Part shown: piece by piece, positions 9,167-18,695 of the stretch
How positions within the stretch are numbered: position 1 is the stretch's first letter
How the letters are laid out: every line of letters starts with the position of its first letter
DNA from: Thermococcus siculi
Lineage (GTDB): Archaea; Methanobacteriota_B; Thermococci; Thermococcales; Thermococcaceae
Direction of reading: 5' to 3'
Assembly (NCBI RefSeq): GCF_002214505.1
Contig: NZ_CP015103.1
Location: forward strand, 1 to 64,000
DNA length: 64,000 bases
Position numbers and translations under genes: made by a program
The notes under the pieces: model-generated
What the model saw: the letters and a program-made list of their open reading frames with translations, nothing else
The model's database searches: none
What the model was told of the DNA's origin: nothing

Positions 9167-9880
9167 ATGAGGAAGGTTTACACGATTTTGGCCCTGCTGC
9201 TCGTGGTTGTTGTGCTCGCGAGCGGCTGCGAAAACCCTGATGCGAACGTTAAGACCGAGAAGACGCTCACCATAAACGACATCACGGTTCACTACTCCGG
9301 TGACGTTTCTCTCGGCCAGGCAAAAGACACCATAGGTTTCGTTCAGGACACTTTTCAGATAACCGGACAGACGGACGTCTACCTCTCCAAGTCCGGGGAT
9401 GCCTACACAGTCAAGGTCACGACTCCCTACGGGAGCTCCGCCGATATCGACGGCAGAACGGCCTTCTATGTCAGAGTAATGGCATCCAAGATGGCCCAGG
9501 ACGTCTTCGATGGTTCCCACGTTTACCTGAAGCTCCTGAACGGCGATGGGAAGGAAATATTCTCTGCAGAGAGCAGGTACGCCTACGTGAGCGGCTCGGG
9601 AATAAACGTATGGTACGCCGATGTGGGGAAGGATAAGGCCCAAACCCTACTGGACTACGCGGTATCGCTGGCTGGAAGCGGGCCATGGGATCTGTTCCTT
9701 GAGGGAGGAAACCCGATGAAGGTCAAGGCGATGAGCTCCTTCGAGAGTCCTTCCGAGATAGGGGACGCCGAGGGCACCTACAGGCAGATGGCGTCGGATT
9801 TATCTGAAAAGCTGGGTGGAAGCGTTCAGGTGATCGTTCTGAACCCCGAAGGGGAGGAGATAGCTAGCTTTGAGGGCTGA
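9167..9880 (+). CDS. Lipoprotein of unknown function, last gene of the five-gene block
   Basis: 237 residues with a type II signal sequence: [21 protein letters not shown], with lipobox LASGC and Cys21 as the lipidated residue. The mature part is an alternating beta/alpha protein with a strand-turn-strand-helix motif ([18 protein letters not shown], then a helix) that resembles part of the 442-aa protein of the same block. Function unknown. The gene follows the PH-like gene by 18 bases with a GGGGTGG ribosome-binding site, so it is likely the end of the operon; a T-rich stretch (CTCCTTTTTTCATC) follows the stop. Confidence 0.8.
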   Translation: MRKVYTILALLLVVVVLASGCENPDANVKTEKTLTINDITVHYSGDVSLGQAKDTIGFVQDTFQITGQTDVYLSKSGDAYTVKVTTPYGSSADIDGRTAFYVRVMASKMAQDVFDGSHVYLKLLNGDGKEIFSAESRYAYVSGSGINVWYADVGKDKAQTLLDYAVSLAGSGPWDLFLEGGNPMKVKAMSSFESPSEIGDAEGTYRQMASDLSEKLGGSVQVIVLNPEGEEIASFEG

Positions 9881-9963
9881 GCTTCTCCTTTTTTCATCTC
9901 CTTGAGCGGAAGAATTATATTTTCTCCATCGTACACTCCCCATCATTATCATGGGTGGTGGCC

Positions 9964-11313
9964 ATGGGGAAGTACTTCGGAACCAGCGGCATCAGGGAGG
10001 TCGTCAACGAGAAACTCACTCCGGAGCTTGCTTTGAAGGCGGGGAGGGCCCTCGGAACCTACCTTGGAGGGGGAACCGTTGTCGTGGGAATGGATACGAG
10101 GACGAGCGGGGAGATGCTGAAGAGCGCCGTTATAAGCGGACTTTTGAGCACGGGAGTTGACGTCATCGATATTGGTCTCGCCCCGACGCCGCTCACCGGC
10201 TTCGCGATAAAGCTCTACGGCGCAGATGCGGGCGTTACAATCACCGCCTCCCACAATCCGCCGGAGTACAACGGAATAAAGGTCTGGCAGCCCAACGGCA
10301 TGGCTTACACACCGGAGATGGAGGCCCAGCTCGAGGCGATAATCGATTCTGAGAACTTTAGGAAGGCCCCCTGGAACGAGATTGGAAGCCTCAGAACCGC
10401 AAACCCCGAGGAGGAGTACATAAGGGAAGCGCTGAAGTTCATCGAACTCGAGAACTCCTACACCGTGGTACTCGACACGGGCAACGGTGCCGGGAGTGTT
10501 TTATCTCCCTACCTCCAGCGCGATCTTGGAAACAGGGTTATCTCCCTCAACTCACACCCGAGCGGCTTCTTCGTGCGTGAGTTAGAGCCAAACGCGAAGA
10601 GCCTGTCTGCCCTCGCTAAAACGGTCAGAGCTATGAAGGCCGACGTCGGTATAGCCCACGACGGCGACGCGGACAGGATTGGAGTGGTTGATGACCGTGG
10701 CAACTTCGTCGAGTACGAGGTCATGCTCTCGCTGATAGCGGGCTACATGCTCAGAAAGTTCGGGAAGGGGAAGGTAATAACGACCGTCGATGCGGGCTTC
10801 GCCCTCGACGACTATGTGAGACCCCTCGGCGGGGAGGTCATAAGGACGCGCGTTGGCGACGTTGCCGTTGCAGATGAACTGGCGAAGCACGGCGGGATTT
10901 TTGGCGGCGAGCCCAGCGGGACGTGGATAATGCCGGAATGGAACCTGACTCCCGACGGGATCTTCGCCGGGGCTCTGGTCGTTGAGATGATAGACAGGCT
11001 CGGTCCTCTCAGCGAGCTTGCAAAGGAAGTTCCTCGCTACGTAACGCTGAGGGCCAAGATACCATGTCCTAACGAGAAGAAGGCCAGAGCCATGGAGATA
11101 ATAGCGCACGAGGCCCTGAAGGCCTTCGACTACGACAGGCTGATAGACATTGATGGAATTAGAATAGAGAACTCCGACTGGTGGATACTCTTCCGCCCGA
11201 GCGGGACGGAGCCGATAATGCGCATAACCCTCGAGGCCCACACGGAGGAAAGAGCTAGAGAGCTTATGGAGAGGGCGGAGAGGCTGGTGAGGGGGGCGAT
11301 AGCGAGGGCCTGA
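9964..11313 (+). CDS. Phosphohexomutase (phosphoglucosamine/phosphoglucomutase family)
   Basis: 449 residues with every hallmark of the alpha-D-phosphohexomutase family: the active-site phosphoserine loop [11 protein letters not shown] near residue 97, the metal-binding loop [10 protein letters not shown] near 235, the sugar-binding loop FGGEPSGTW near 315 and the phosphate-binding [11 protein letters not shown] near the C-terminus. It interconverts hexose 1- and 6-phosphates; Thermococcales carry several paralogues, so I cannot say whether the substrate is glucosamine, glucose, mannose or pentose phosphate. ATG 9964 is preferred over GTG 9955 because GGTGG sits six bases upstream. Its stop touches the converging gene at 11314. 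Confidence 0.92.
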   Translation: MGKYFGTSGIREVVNEKLTPELALKAGRALGTYLGGGTVVVGMDTRTSGEMLKSAVISGLLSTGVDVIDIGLAPTPLTGFAIKLYGADAGVTITASHNPPEYNGIKVWQPNGMAYTPEMEAQLEAIIDSENFRKAPWNEIGSLRTANPEEEYIREALKFIELENSYTVVLDTGNGAGSVLSPYLQRDLGNRVISLNSHPSGFFVRELEPNAKSLSALAKTVRAMKADVGIAHDGDADRIGVVDDRGNFVEYEVMLSLIAGYMLRKFGKGKVITTVDAGFALDDYVRPLGGEVIRTRVGDVAVADELAKHGGIFGGEPSGTWIMPEWNLTPDGIFAGALVVEMIDRLGPLSELAKEVPRYVTLRAKIPCPNEKKARAMEIIAHEALKAFDYDRLIDIDGIRIENSDWWILFRPSGTEPIMRITLEAHTEERARELMERAERLVRGAIARA

Positions 11314-11880
11314 TCACTTCAACCTCTTCAGCTTCTTCCCGATTATAGCGAAGGTCGCTAGCAGGGCTATCAGCAGGACCCAGCCGAGGTTCTGGGCGGT
11401 CTGCTCGGGCATCGCTATGTAGATGAACAGCACCACCGTGGCGAAGGTTACGAGAACCAGAACGAGTCCCTCTCCCTTCGTCCCGGTCTTTATCTTCCCG
11501 CGCGGGTGGAAGCTGGAAAAGTGGCTCCACTTTATCCCTGAAACCGTCAGCGTGTCGGCGAAGAGGTGTGAGATGTAGCCGATGAAGAACGCCACCGCCG
11601 GCCAGTAGCTGTCCGTTATCCAGTAGGCTATTCCCCCGACGAGGGCCGTTATGAGTATAGCGGCCTCTATGGTATGAGTAGGACCCCTGTGCTCCACGAA
11701 GCGGGGCATGACGCTTCCACCGGGGAGCTTTGTCGAGATGTAGGACTTGGGGTGGTCAATGTCCGGCATTAAAGCTCCAAAGGCGGCCATCCCGATGTCC
11801 ATGAGGCTCATGGGCGCCCCGAAGAGAACCGCTATCAGGTAGAACAAAACGCCGAAGACGACGTGAGTGTACCACATCAT
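11314..11880 (-). CDS. YdjM/DUF457-type membrane-bound metal-dependent hydrolase
   Basis: 188 residues. The N-terminal MMWYTHVVFGVLFY, the LMPDIDHPKS motif and the later HRGPTHTIEA and HLFADTLTVSG motifs give the His/Asp set typical of this family, spread over about five membrane spans. Family members are predicted membrane hydrolases; the substrate is unknown. A paralogue lies at 39100-39564. It starts 10 bases after the flavodoxin-like gene and may be the last gene of the ATGA-coupled operon. Its stop abuts that of the phosphohexomutase, so the transcripts converge with no spacer. Confidence 0.82.
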   Translation of the reverse strand: MMWYTHVVFGVLFYLIAVLFGAPMSLMDIGMAAFGALMPDIDHPKSYISTKLPGGSVMPRFVEHRGPTHTIEAAILITALVGGIAYWITDSYWPAVAFFIGYISHLFADTLTVSGIKWSHFSSFHPRGKIKTGTKGEGLVLVLVTFATVVLFIYIAMPEQTAQNLGWVLLIALLATFAIIGKKLKRLK

Positions 11881-11890
11881 AGCGCATCAT

Positions 11891-12373
11891 CTAGGAGTTA
11901 TTTGGCGCGGGAGAATTTAACACTTTTGTCTTCAGTCCCTCTGCGAATTTTCTGGCCCTCTCTAAGTCCCTTTCATCAGGATGCCCCTTGTTCAACCCAC
12001 CTATCTTTGCCAGCCACCCGTTCGTGTCCCAGCCCCTGCAGGAGAACTCGCCGACTACCTCGAAGCCCTTCTCCCTGAGCTTCCTCTTCAGCCTCCTGTG
12101 GTTGTAGGGGCGGATGTTAAGCCCCGCGGTGGAGAAGATGAAGGCCCTCCTGCCGTGAACCTCGGGGAGGTTCTCAACGAGCTTGAAGAGGCCCCAGTGG
12201 TGCCTCCACCAGTAAATGCCCGAGCCGAAGCCGATGAGGTCATAGCTGAGAAGCTCCTCGGGCTTGAGCTTCCATGGTTTGACCAGTTCGGCGTTCAGAA
12301 CCTCCGCCATCACCCTCGCTACCTTCTCCGTGTTCCCGTGATGGATGGAGACGTAGACTATGAGGGCCTTCAT
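11891..12373 (-). CDS. Flavodoxin-family protein
   Basis: 160 residues of flavodoxin fold. The FMN phosphate-binding loop is VSIHHGNTEKVA (residues 8-19) and GFGSGIYWWRHH provides the isoalloxazine-facing loop. Probably an electron carrier or NAD(P)H:flavin-type reductase of the cytosol; no partner is evident. The ATG at 12373 overlaps the upstream stop as ATGA. Confidence 0.85.
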   Translation of the reverse strand: MKALIVYVSIHHGNTEKVARVMAEVLNAELVKPWKLKPEELLSYDLIGFGSGIYWWRHHWGLFKLVENLPEVHGRRAFIFSTAGLNIRPYNHRRLKRKLREKGFEVVGEFSCRGWDTNGWLAKIGGLNKGHPDERDLERARKFAEGLKTKVLNSPAPNNS

Positions 12374-12939
12374 AGAGCCTCCTCCAGCCGTTTGAGGCTC
12401 CCCTCTATGTCTTCCTTGTCGAATTCCAGGTAAATCCCCTCCGGAAACCTGGCCATGAGTACCTCAAAGAGTATCCCGGGCAGAGGCTTCAGCTCGAAGT
12501 TCTGTTCCCTGACCAGCTCCTTTGAGCGTTCCATCCTCTCTCCTTTGCTCAGGTAGAAGAACTCCTGCATCGCCCTGTAGGGGTAGCTCTCCGGGTCGCT
12601 TGAGCTTGTGTGGAAGACTCCGCAGGTGGGTGAGCCTTTAACGCCGACGAAGATGACCTTCTCCGGCTTTTCCTCCGTCAGAACCCTGCCGATGAAGTCG
12701 GCTATTACCTTCGCCCTCTCCCTCATGCCGAGCCTCTCGTAGACCTCCCTGCTAGCCGGAGAGCGTGGCCAGCCTATCAGCTCGTATTCCGGGCAGGGAT
12801 AGGCAAGAACCTGCCACTCATCGCCGAGCTTCCCGATGAGTTCCCTCAGCCTTTTGGCGGTCTCATACTCCTTCCCCTTTGGCCCGCGGTAGACGTAGAA
12901 GGGACTGAGCAGGCAGGGGGCGATGACGAGGAGGTTCAT
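12370..12939 (-). CDS. DUF523-like Cys-containing protein of unknown function
   Basis: 189 residues. The N-terminus LLVIAPCLLSPFYVYRGP and the motif GVKGSPTCGVFHT resemble the two conserved Cys regions of DUF523 and related proteins (SxCLLG and GxSPSCG). A third conserved-looking element is AYPCPEYELIGWPRSPASRE. Function is not established, although some DUF523 proteins are linked to desulfuration. Coupled to both neighbours by ATGA overlaps at 12936-12939 and 12370-12373, in the same operon as a P-loop kinase and a flavodoxin. Confidence 0.6.
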   Translation of the reverse strand: MNLLVIAPCLLSPFYVYRGPKGKEYETAKRLRELIGKLGDEWQVLAYPCPEYELIGWPRSPASREVYERLGMRERAKVIADFIGRVLTEEKPEKVIFVGVKGSPTCGVFHTSSSDPESYPYRAMQEFFYLSKGERMERSKELVREQNFELKPLPGILFEVLMARFPEGIYLEFDKEDIEGSLKRLEEAL

Positions 12940-13508
12940 CCCACCACCTCTGAGATTATCTCTTCGACCTTCTCCCTCAGCTCTTCCAGAGTTCCCTCGT
13001 TGACTATGACGTAGTCGGCCAATCCTTTAAGCTGGCTCGTGCGGTAGAGTCTCTCCTCGGCGTCGTCCATGGCTTTGAAGTCCTCGAAGCTCCTTATGGT
13101 TTTGTCCTTGCTGGCCTTCCTCTTTACGAGGCGTCTGAACCGCGTCTCCGGGCTTGCCTCCACGTAGATGACCTTCCCGCCGAGCCTCTTCACAGCGTTT
13201 ATCTCACCCTCGGAACGGACGCCATCGATGACGATGTTCTCGCAGTTCCGTTTCTTGTCAACGGCGAGCCTTATGAGGATGTCCTCGCCGTAGGTTTCCT
13301 TCAAGTACTTCCCGAAGTCGATGAGCCGGTCTCTCGTCGGTTCCGCCCTCTCCGGGAGTTCCGGGATCCACGAGTAGTCCGAAACGTTGTGCGTCAGCAG
13401 GTCTATCAGCGGGTCGCTGCAGCTCACGCGACAAAAGCCCCTCTCCTCAAAGAACTTCGCTACCGTCGTCTTTCCTGCTGCTATCTTTCCAACGACGCCC
13501 ACTATCAT
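12936..13508 (-). CDS. P-loop nucleotide kinase related to CoaE/adenylate kinase (UPF0200-like)
   Basis: About 190 residues. Walker A is GVVGKIAAGKTTVAKFF at the N-terminus; SCSDPLIDLL, VIDGVRSEGEI and FRRLVKRKASKD follow the order seen in dephospho-CoA-kinase-like and UPF0200 proteins. Archaea are known to make CoA with an unrelated GTP-dependent dephospho-CoA kinase, so a CoaE role should not be assumed; the substrate is unknown. ATG 13508 is preferred over GTG 13517 because it overlaps the upstream stop as ATGA, like every other junction of this operon. Confidence 0.78.
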   Translation of the reverse strand: MIVGVVGKIAAGKTTVAKFFEERGFCRVSCSDPLIDLLTHNVSDYSWIPELPERAEPTRDRLIDFGKYLKETYGEDILIRLAVDKKRNCENIVIDGVRSEGEINAVKRLGGKVIYVEASPETRFRRLVKRKASKDKTIRSFEDFKAMDDAEERLYRTSQLKGLADYVIVNEGTLEELREKVEEIISEVVG

Positions 13509-14305
13509 CTTCTCCACATCCTCCAGATTAGATTCGCCCCGTCGGTCGATTCCATCAAACCCTCGTAGGTTAAATTGGTTACAAACTCAATTAAGGCCTT
13601 TTTGTCGTAGACCACCGGCCTCTCGAAGCCGAATAGATACTTCAGCTCGAAGAAGCCGATGTGGAGGAGCCTGAACGGGTTGAGGAGCGCCACTTCCCCC
13701 TCCCACCTCAGGCCGAAGGGAAAATCCGCGAGGACGAGTTCCGCCCCCCTCTCCCCAGCCATCCTTGCGAGCCTCCCCTCGTCGGGGAAGAATACCTCCC
13801 TTGGTTCTCCCTCAACCGGCTCATACTTCATCTTTAGAAACGCATACCTTACCCCAACCGCCTCGTAAGGCAGCCCAAGCCTCTCGGCGAAGCCCGTTAA
13901 AGCCTTCGCGTTGAAGCTCAGGAAGACGAGCGTTTTAACGTCTCCCTTAACGGCGGGCCACTTTCTCGGGGGAAACCTCTTCTCAGCTTCAATTATTGGA
14001 AGCAAAAAGTCAAGCTCCGTGCCCCTCACGGCTTTTTCAGCTTCCTCCAGCTTCCTCCTCTTTATCTCGAGGTCGAGGTTTGAGTAAACGGTGAGTTGTT
14101 TCACTCCGAGTCTCTCCCTGAGCTTTCCGATGACGAAGCTGTTGCCTATCACGACGCTCTTGTCGGTTCTGTCGTGCGCTATGATGAAGAGCTTGTCGCC
14201 ATCGGGGTCGTACCTGACCTCGTCTATCCTGAAGGGGCTTTCGGGAAAGCCGTTTTCCCGCCTTATCTCTCGCACCAGCTCGGAAATCTCCTCGACGTTG
14301 AACAT
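13505..14305 (-). CDS. Conserved hypothetical protein, first gene of an ATGA-coupled operon
   Basis: 266 residues, soluble, with no signal peptide or membrane span. Motifs such as VRYDPDGDKLFIIAHDRTDKS and a C-terminal FVTNLTYEGLMESTDGANLIWRMW are visible, but I recognise no family. It opens the minus-strand set hypothetical / P-loop kinase / DUF523-like / flavodoxin, in which each start overlaps the previous stop by four bases. It is divergent from the ECF transporter gene, sharing the 115-bp intergenic region with its palindromes. Confidence 0.7.
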   Translation of the reverse strand: MFNVEEISELVREIRRENGFPESPFRIDEVRYDPDGDKLFIIAHDRTDKSVVIGNSFVIGKLRERLGVKQLTVYSNLDLEIKRRKLEEAEKAVRGTELDFLLPIIEAEKRFPPRKWPAVKGDVKTLVFLSFNAKALTGFAERLGLPYEAVGVRYAFLKMKYEPVEGEPREVFFPDEGRLARMAGERGAELVLADFPFGLRWEGEVALLNPFRLLHIGFFELKYLFGFERPVVYDKKALIEFVTNLTYEGLMESTDGANLIWRMWRR

Positions 14306-14357
14306 ACTCGCTCCCGACTTCCATTGAGGGATGGACTTTTAAGGCTCTCGCCCCCCG

Positions 14358-14402
14358 TTTGTTCCGAGATGGGAACAAAATTTTATAAATTGTGGAACAA
14401 TT
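14358..14402 (+). promoter_or_regulatory. TATA box flanked by two inverted repeats, candidate operator of the ECF transporter gene
   Basis: A perfect 8-bp inverted repeat (TTTGTTCC ... GGAACAAA, 6-base spacer, 14358-14379) is followed at once by TTTTATAAAT (14381-14390) and then AATTGT-GGA-ACAATT (14388-14402). The GGAACAA element is used in both. Placement on both sides of the TATA box is what a repressor site looks like. It serves the gene starting at 14421 and may also affect the divergent gene at 14305. Confidence 0.6.
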
Positions 14403-14420
14403 CTGTGGGTGGTGATGGAA

Positions 14421-15014
14421 ATGGAGCGGATGAGTTCCCGTGAGATAGCGATCATCGGTATCATGCTGGGCCTTGCCCTGATGCTGGAGCTGATTCCCAT
14501 AGAGATGCCAACCGTCTGGGGCATGAAGATAGACCTCGTCGCGGTTCCGATAATAATGGCCTACCTCCTGACGGGTTTCGTTGGGGGTCTGATTGCGGTT
14601 CTCCTGCTCTTCGCTGGCCTCAGCATAGTCTCCTCCGCCAGCTGGCTCGGGGCCATGATGAAGGCCACCGCCACCCTCACGGTCGTTTTCGGTCTCGAAA
14701 TCGCGAGAAGGATAACGAACTTCAACTTTGAGAACCCGGAGAGGGGCAGGCTGATTCGCTTCGCTGTCCTCGCCTACCTTGTGGGTGTGGCCTTGAGGAT
14801 ACCCCTGATGGTGGCCCTGAACTACTACGTGGCCCTTGAGATATGGCTTGGCATACCACAGGAGAAGGTGGTTGAGGCGGTGGAGCAGTGGACGGGAGTG
14901 CCCTTCTGGGTCGCGATAGGTCTTCCGAACGCGATTCAGAGCGTTATCGATGTGTTCATCGGTCTGCTCGCAACGCTCCCGGTTCTAAGGCGTGTTCCTC
15001 ACCTGCTGGAGTAG
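14421..15014 (+). CDS. ECF transporter S component (vitamin-type substrate-binding membrane protein)
   Basis: 197 residues, mostly hydrophobic, with about five to six spans. The pattern of an N-terminal span, IDLVAVPIIMAYLLTGFVGGLIAVLLLF and a terminal IGLPNAIQSVIDVFIGLLATLP is that of ECF S components, which capture a vitamin and dock on a shared energising module. No EcfA/EcfT genes are in the window, so it would use a module encoded elsewhere. Substrate unknown; riboflavin or thiamin are plausible guesses only. ATG 14421 is chosen because GGTGAT lies four bases upstream; ATG 14415 is possible. The 3' end overlaps the converging epimerase-like gene by 30 bases. Confidence 0.72.
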   Translation: MERMSSREIAIIGIMLGLALMLELIPIEMPTVWGMKIDLVAVPIIMAYLLTGFVGGLIAVLLLFAGLSIVSSASWLGAMMKATATLTVVFGLEIARRITNFNFENPERGRLIRFAVLAYLVGVALRIPLMVALNYYVALEIWLGIPQEKVVEAVEQWTGVPFWVAIGLPNAIQSVIDVFIGLLATLPVLRRVPHLLE

Positions 15015-16217
15015 CGCGTTTATGTCCTCTTTCTCCAGGCCTTTCTTTTCCAGATAGCCGTTCCATTTCTCCGCGTACTGGAGAAACGTTTCGTCTCCGG
15101 TCCTCGCGTAGAGCCACAGGAGGAGCTTTATGTGGAGCCTGTGGTAGTCTTCCCTTGCTTCCGGGCCGTTCACTGAGTAGAGGCTCCAGTTCCCCGTGTC
15201 GCAGTCGGGGAGGGCCTTTCTGACGCTCTCCACTCCCTCGTTGAAGAGTTCGAGCGCCCTCTCGTCGCCGGTGAACCTGTAATAGTACCACAGTCCCTTC
15301 ATGGTTATTATGTGGCCGTTCAGGACAAGGAAGTCTGGTCTGTACGGGTATTCGAGGAACCACACGCCGTACCCGGTGTTCTCCACGAAGCCCCCGTCTT
15401 CGAGCGGAATGTAGAACGAGTTGAAGAGCAGCCTGGAGGCGTTGATGTATGTCTTATTGCCCATCTCGTTGTATAACCAGGCGTAGAGGCCCGCCAGCAT
15501 GCCCTGAGAAAAGGATGAAGTCCAGGGGACGGGGGAGCCTTCAGGAGGGGAGAAGTAGACCCTGAAAACGCCCGCCTTTCCTTCCGATGTGTTGGCGGTC
15601 TCCATGAGCGGCAGCATCTCCCCGAGGAGTGCCTCGGCTTCTTTGACCTCTCCGGTTTTTAGGTAGTGGTAGGCCCAGTTAGAGGCCGTTACGGGGTAGT
15701 ACTGGAATCCCCGCCCTTTGTAATAGACGAAGGGAAGCCTCGATGTGAAATTGGGGCATTCGACGTACGGGATGCTCTCGACGGGTCTTTCCTCCGAGAA
15801 GCTGACCACGTAGTAGCTGTTGCTTGGGGGCAGGTTCCGGGAGAAGTAGCAGTTGTTCGCCTGTAATGTTATCTTCAATATCCTAAGCTCGGAGGGGGTT
15901 AGTGGCCGTTTCCGCGCTATGCCCGCAAAGACGTGGACGGTGTAGGCGGCGTCTGGGTAGAATTTGGAGATGATGCTGTTATTCTCCAGCTCGCCCCTCA
16001 GTGGGGGATAGAGTGAGGCAAGGAAGGCGTGGTCGCTTGTGTTTGGGATATCATGTGATGGCGTTGTCGAAGGTAAAGGGGGAAAGATCCCGGTCGATTC
16101 CCAGGTTCCGTTGGTTTTTCCAGGGGAGGGGCTTGTAGTGTCGCTCCAGTGGTTCCCCAGGCAGCCGGAGATTACAACCATGAATATAATCAAAATTGAT
16201 AGTGCAAACCTCCGCAT
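14985..16217 (-). CDS. Lipoprotein with a D-glucuronyl C5-epimerase-like domain
   Basis: 410 residues. The signal sequence ends with lipobox VISGC, followed by a Ser/Thr/Pro-rich linker. The C-terminal 250 residues carry the signatures of the heparan D-glucuronyl C5-epimerase C-terminal domain: FSQGMLAGLYAWLY, DGGFVENTGYGVWFLEYPY, LNGHIITMKGLWYYYRFTGD and CDTGNWSLYSV. That alpha-toroid domain changes uronic acid stereochemistry in polysaccharides; here it would act outside the cell on surface or environmental glycans, but the substrate is unknown. T-rich sequence between it and pyrI suggests separate transcription. Confidence 0.78.
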   Translation of the reverse strand: MRRFALSILIIFMVVISGCLGNHWSDTTSPSPGKTNGTWESTGIFPPLPSTTPSHDIPNTSDHAFLASLYPPLRGELENNSIISKFYPDAAYTVHVFAGIARKRPLTPSELRILKITLQANNCYFSRNLPPSNSYYVVSFSEERPVESIPYVECPNFTSRLPFVYYKGRGFQYYPVTASNWAYHYLKTGEVKEAEALLGEMLPLMETANTSEGKAGVFRVYFSPPEGSPVPWTSSFSQGMLAGLYAWLYNEMGNKTYINASRLLFNSFYIPLEDGGFVENTGYGVWFLEYPYRPDFLVLNGHIITMKGLWYYYRFTGDERALELFNEGVESVRKALPDCDTGNWSLYSVNGPEAREDYHRLHIKLLLWLYARTGDETFLQYAEKWNGYLEKKGLEKEDINALLQQVRNTP

Positions 16218-16224
16218 GACACTT

Positions 16225-16260
16225 CCCGTAATAACTATGAAAAAGAGTTAAAAAACTTTT
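16225..16260 (-). terminator. T-rich terminator region after pyrBI
   Basis: Read on the minus strand, pyrI is followed by GTTTTTTAACTCTTTTTC, two T tracts of the kind that end archaeal transcripts. The same stretch must hold the promoter of the epimerase-like gene. Confidence 0.5.
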
Positions 16261-16275
16261 GCCTGTGGTGGATAC

Positions 16276-16731
16276 TCAGAGGTTCCCCAGTATCTCGTCA
16301 CCCTCGACGGTTCTCTCGCAGTAGTGGCAGCGGAGCTTCAGCGGCTCCCTGCTCTCCACGTGGAACTTTGGAAGAACGTGCTCGTGGTTGCTGACGCAGT
16401 TCGGGTTCGGGCAAGTGAGAATGCCGACTATCTCGTCGGGTATCTCGACCTTGAACTTCTCGACTATTTTGTAGTCCTTCACGATGTTGACCGTCGCGTT
16501 AGGCGCTATGAGGGCTATCTTGTTGACCTCCTCTTCACTTAGATAGCGCCCCTCGACCTTCACTATGTCCTTCCTTCCGAGCTTTTTGCTGGGGACGTTC
16601 GAGGCTATAAGGAGCGTTCCCCCGTTCGGCTTAGTGAGGCGGAGTATCTCCACGACCTTGGGCCACTTGCCGGCTGGAATGTGGTCTATGACCGTCCCCT
16701 CGGGGATTACCTCTATCTTTAGCTCCGGCAT
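16276..16731 (-). CDS. pyrI: Aspartate carbamoyltransferase regulatory subunit
   Basis: 151 residues. The N-terminal nucleotide-binding domain begins LKIEVIPEGTVIDHIPAGK, and the C-terminal zinc domain has the four Cys ligands as CPNPNC (about 109-114) and CHYC (about 137-140), which bind the catalytic chain. It forms the regulatory dimer of ATCase and senses nucleotides to control pyrimidine synthesis. It follows pyrB by four bases, the normal archaeal pyrBI arrangement. Confidence 0.97.
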   Translation of the reverse strand: MPELKIEVIPEGTVIDHIPAGKWPKVVEILRLTKPNGGTLLIASNVPSKKLGRKDIVKVEGRYLSEEEVNKIALIAPNATVNIVKDYKIVEKFKVEIPDEIVGILTCPNPNCVSNHEHVLPKFHVESREPLKLRCHYCERTVEGDEILGNL

Positions 16732-16735
16732 GTTA

Positions 16736-17698
<963 letters not shown>

Positions 17699-17742
17699 TT
17701 AAACGTTTTTTGACATATACTTGTCGAATCCGTCCCGGTAAT

Positions 17743-17776
17743 CCTTTAAACTCCGGTTCGAAGTTTTGATAACCGG
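17743..17776 (+). promoter_or_regulatory. Promoter and candidate autoregulatory repeat of the ThiR-type gene
   Basis: CCTTTAAAC (about 17742-17750) is a TATA-like element. It is followed by a perfect 6-bp inverted repeat CCGGTT ... AACCGG (17753-17758 and 17771-17776, 12-base spacer), ending near the predicted transcript start. The position suits autorepression, but the match to any known ThiR motif was not checked. Confidence 0.4.
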
Positions 17777-17792
17777 GTTTTAGGGTGGTAGC

Positions 17793-18695
17793 ATGAGGAC
17801 GCCGAGCGTTTACATCGCCGAGGAGCTGATGCCGTACCTTCGCGCCCGCGTTGCGGAGGGCCTTTACGGGACCGGAATGAGGCAGTCCCAGATAGCCGAG
17901 TACCTCGGCATAACCCAGGCGATGGTTAGCAAGTATCTCTCAGGAAAATACAAGCGCCCCCCCAAGGAGGTGGCCGAGAAGCTCGACTCAATAGCGGGGG
18001 AAGTCGTCAAGGTGATCCTCTTCGGCGGAACGAGGGAGGACGTGATAGTCCTCATCACGAGACGCTTCTTTGAACTCTTCCAGAGCGGGTTCCTCTGTCC
18101 CTTCTACTCGGCCTACTCGGGCGTGAGTGAAGAACTCTGCCGGGCAATGTTCTTGGCCTATCGCGACAGGGGAGAGGTTCTTGAGGTTCTCAACCTTGCC
18201 CTCGGCGAGCTGTCGAGGGTGGACGCGTTCCCATCCCTCATCCCCGAGGTTAGGAGCAACTTCGCCTACTCCCTGCCCTCTCCGAGGGGTCCGGAGGACG
18301 TCGCGGCGATCCCGGGCAGGATAACCACCGCGAAGGGCAGGATCTTCGCCCTTCCACCGGAGTTCGGGGCCAGCAGCTTCACCGCCGGAATCCTGGTGGA
18401 GGTTGGGAGAATAAAACCGGAGATCCGGAGCGTTCTGAACATACGTCATGGAAAAGACGTTGAAGAAGCCCTAAACTCTGCGGGCTTTAGCGTTGCGAGG
18501 GTGAGGACCGGCGGGCTTCCGGAGGGAGATGCCGTAAAGGCCATCGCCTCTGCCTTCAAGTCGGAATCCCCCGATGCGGTCATAGATGAGGGCGGCTTAG
18601 GCGTTGAACCCCTCGTTTACATCTTTGGCAGGGACCCCTTCGAGGTGGTTGATAAGCTCAAAAAGCTGGTGAGTGCCCTTGAAACGACGGAATGA
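17793..18695 (+). CDS. thiR: HTH transcription factor with ThiN-like domain (ThiR type)
   Basis: 300 residues. An N-terminal helix-turn-helix (RQSQIAEYLGITQAMVSKYLSGKY) is followed by a Cys-containing middle and a C-terminal ThiN-like domain recognisable from IPEVRSNFAYSLPSP, DVAAIPGRITTAKGRI, FGASSFTAGILVEVGR, IRSVLNIRHG and DAVIDEGGLG. In archaea such fusions lacking the thiamin-phosphate synthase activity are described as thiamin-phosphate-responsive repressors (ThiR). The gene two positions downstream is YjbQ, also reported to make thiamin phosphate, which supports the theme. Its stop overlaps the VanZ-like gene start. Confidence 0.85.
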   Translation: MRTPSVYIAEELMPYLRARVAEGLYGTGMRQSQIAEYLGITQAMVSKYLSGKYKRPPKEVAEKLDSIAGEVVKVILFGGTREDVIVLITRRFFELFQSGFLCPFYSAYSGVSEELCRAMFLAYRDRGEVLEVLNLALGELSRVDAFPSLIPEVRSNFAYSLPSPRGPEDVAAIPGRITTAKGRIFALPPEFGASSFTAGILVEVGRIKPEIRSVLNIRHGKDVEEALNSAGFSVARVRTGGLPEGDAVKAIASAFKSESPDAVIDEGGLGVEPLVYIFGRDPFEVVDKLKKLVSALETTE

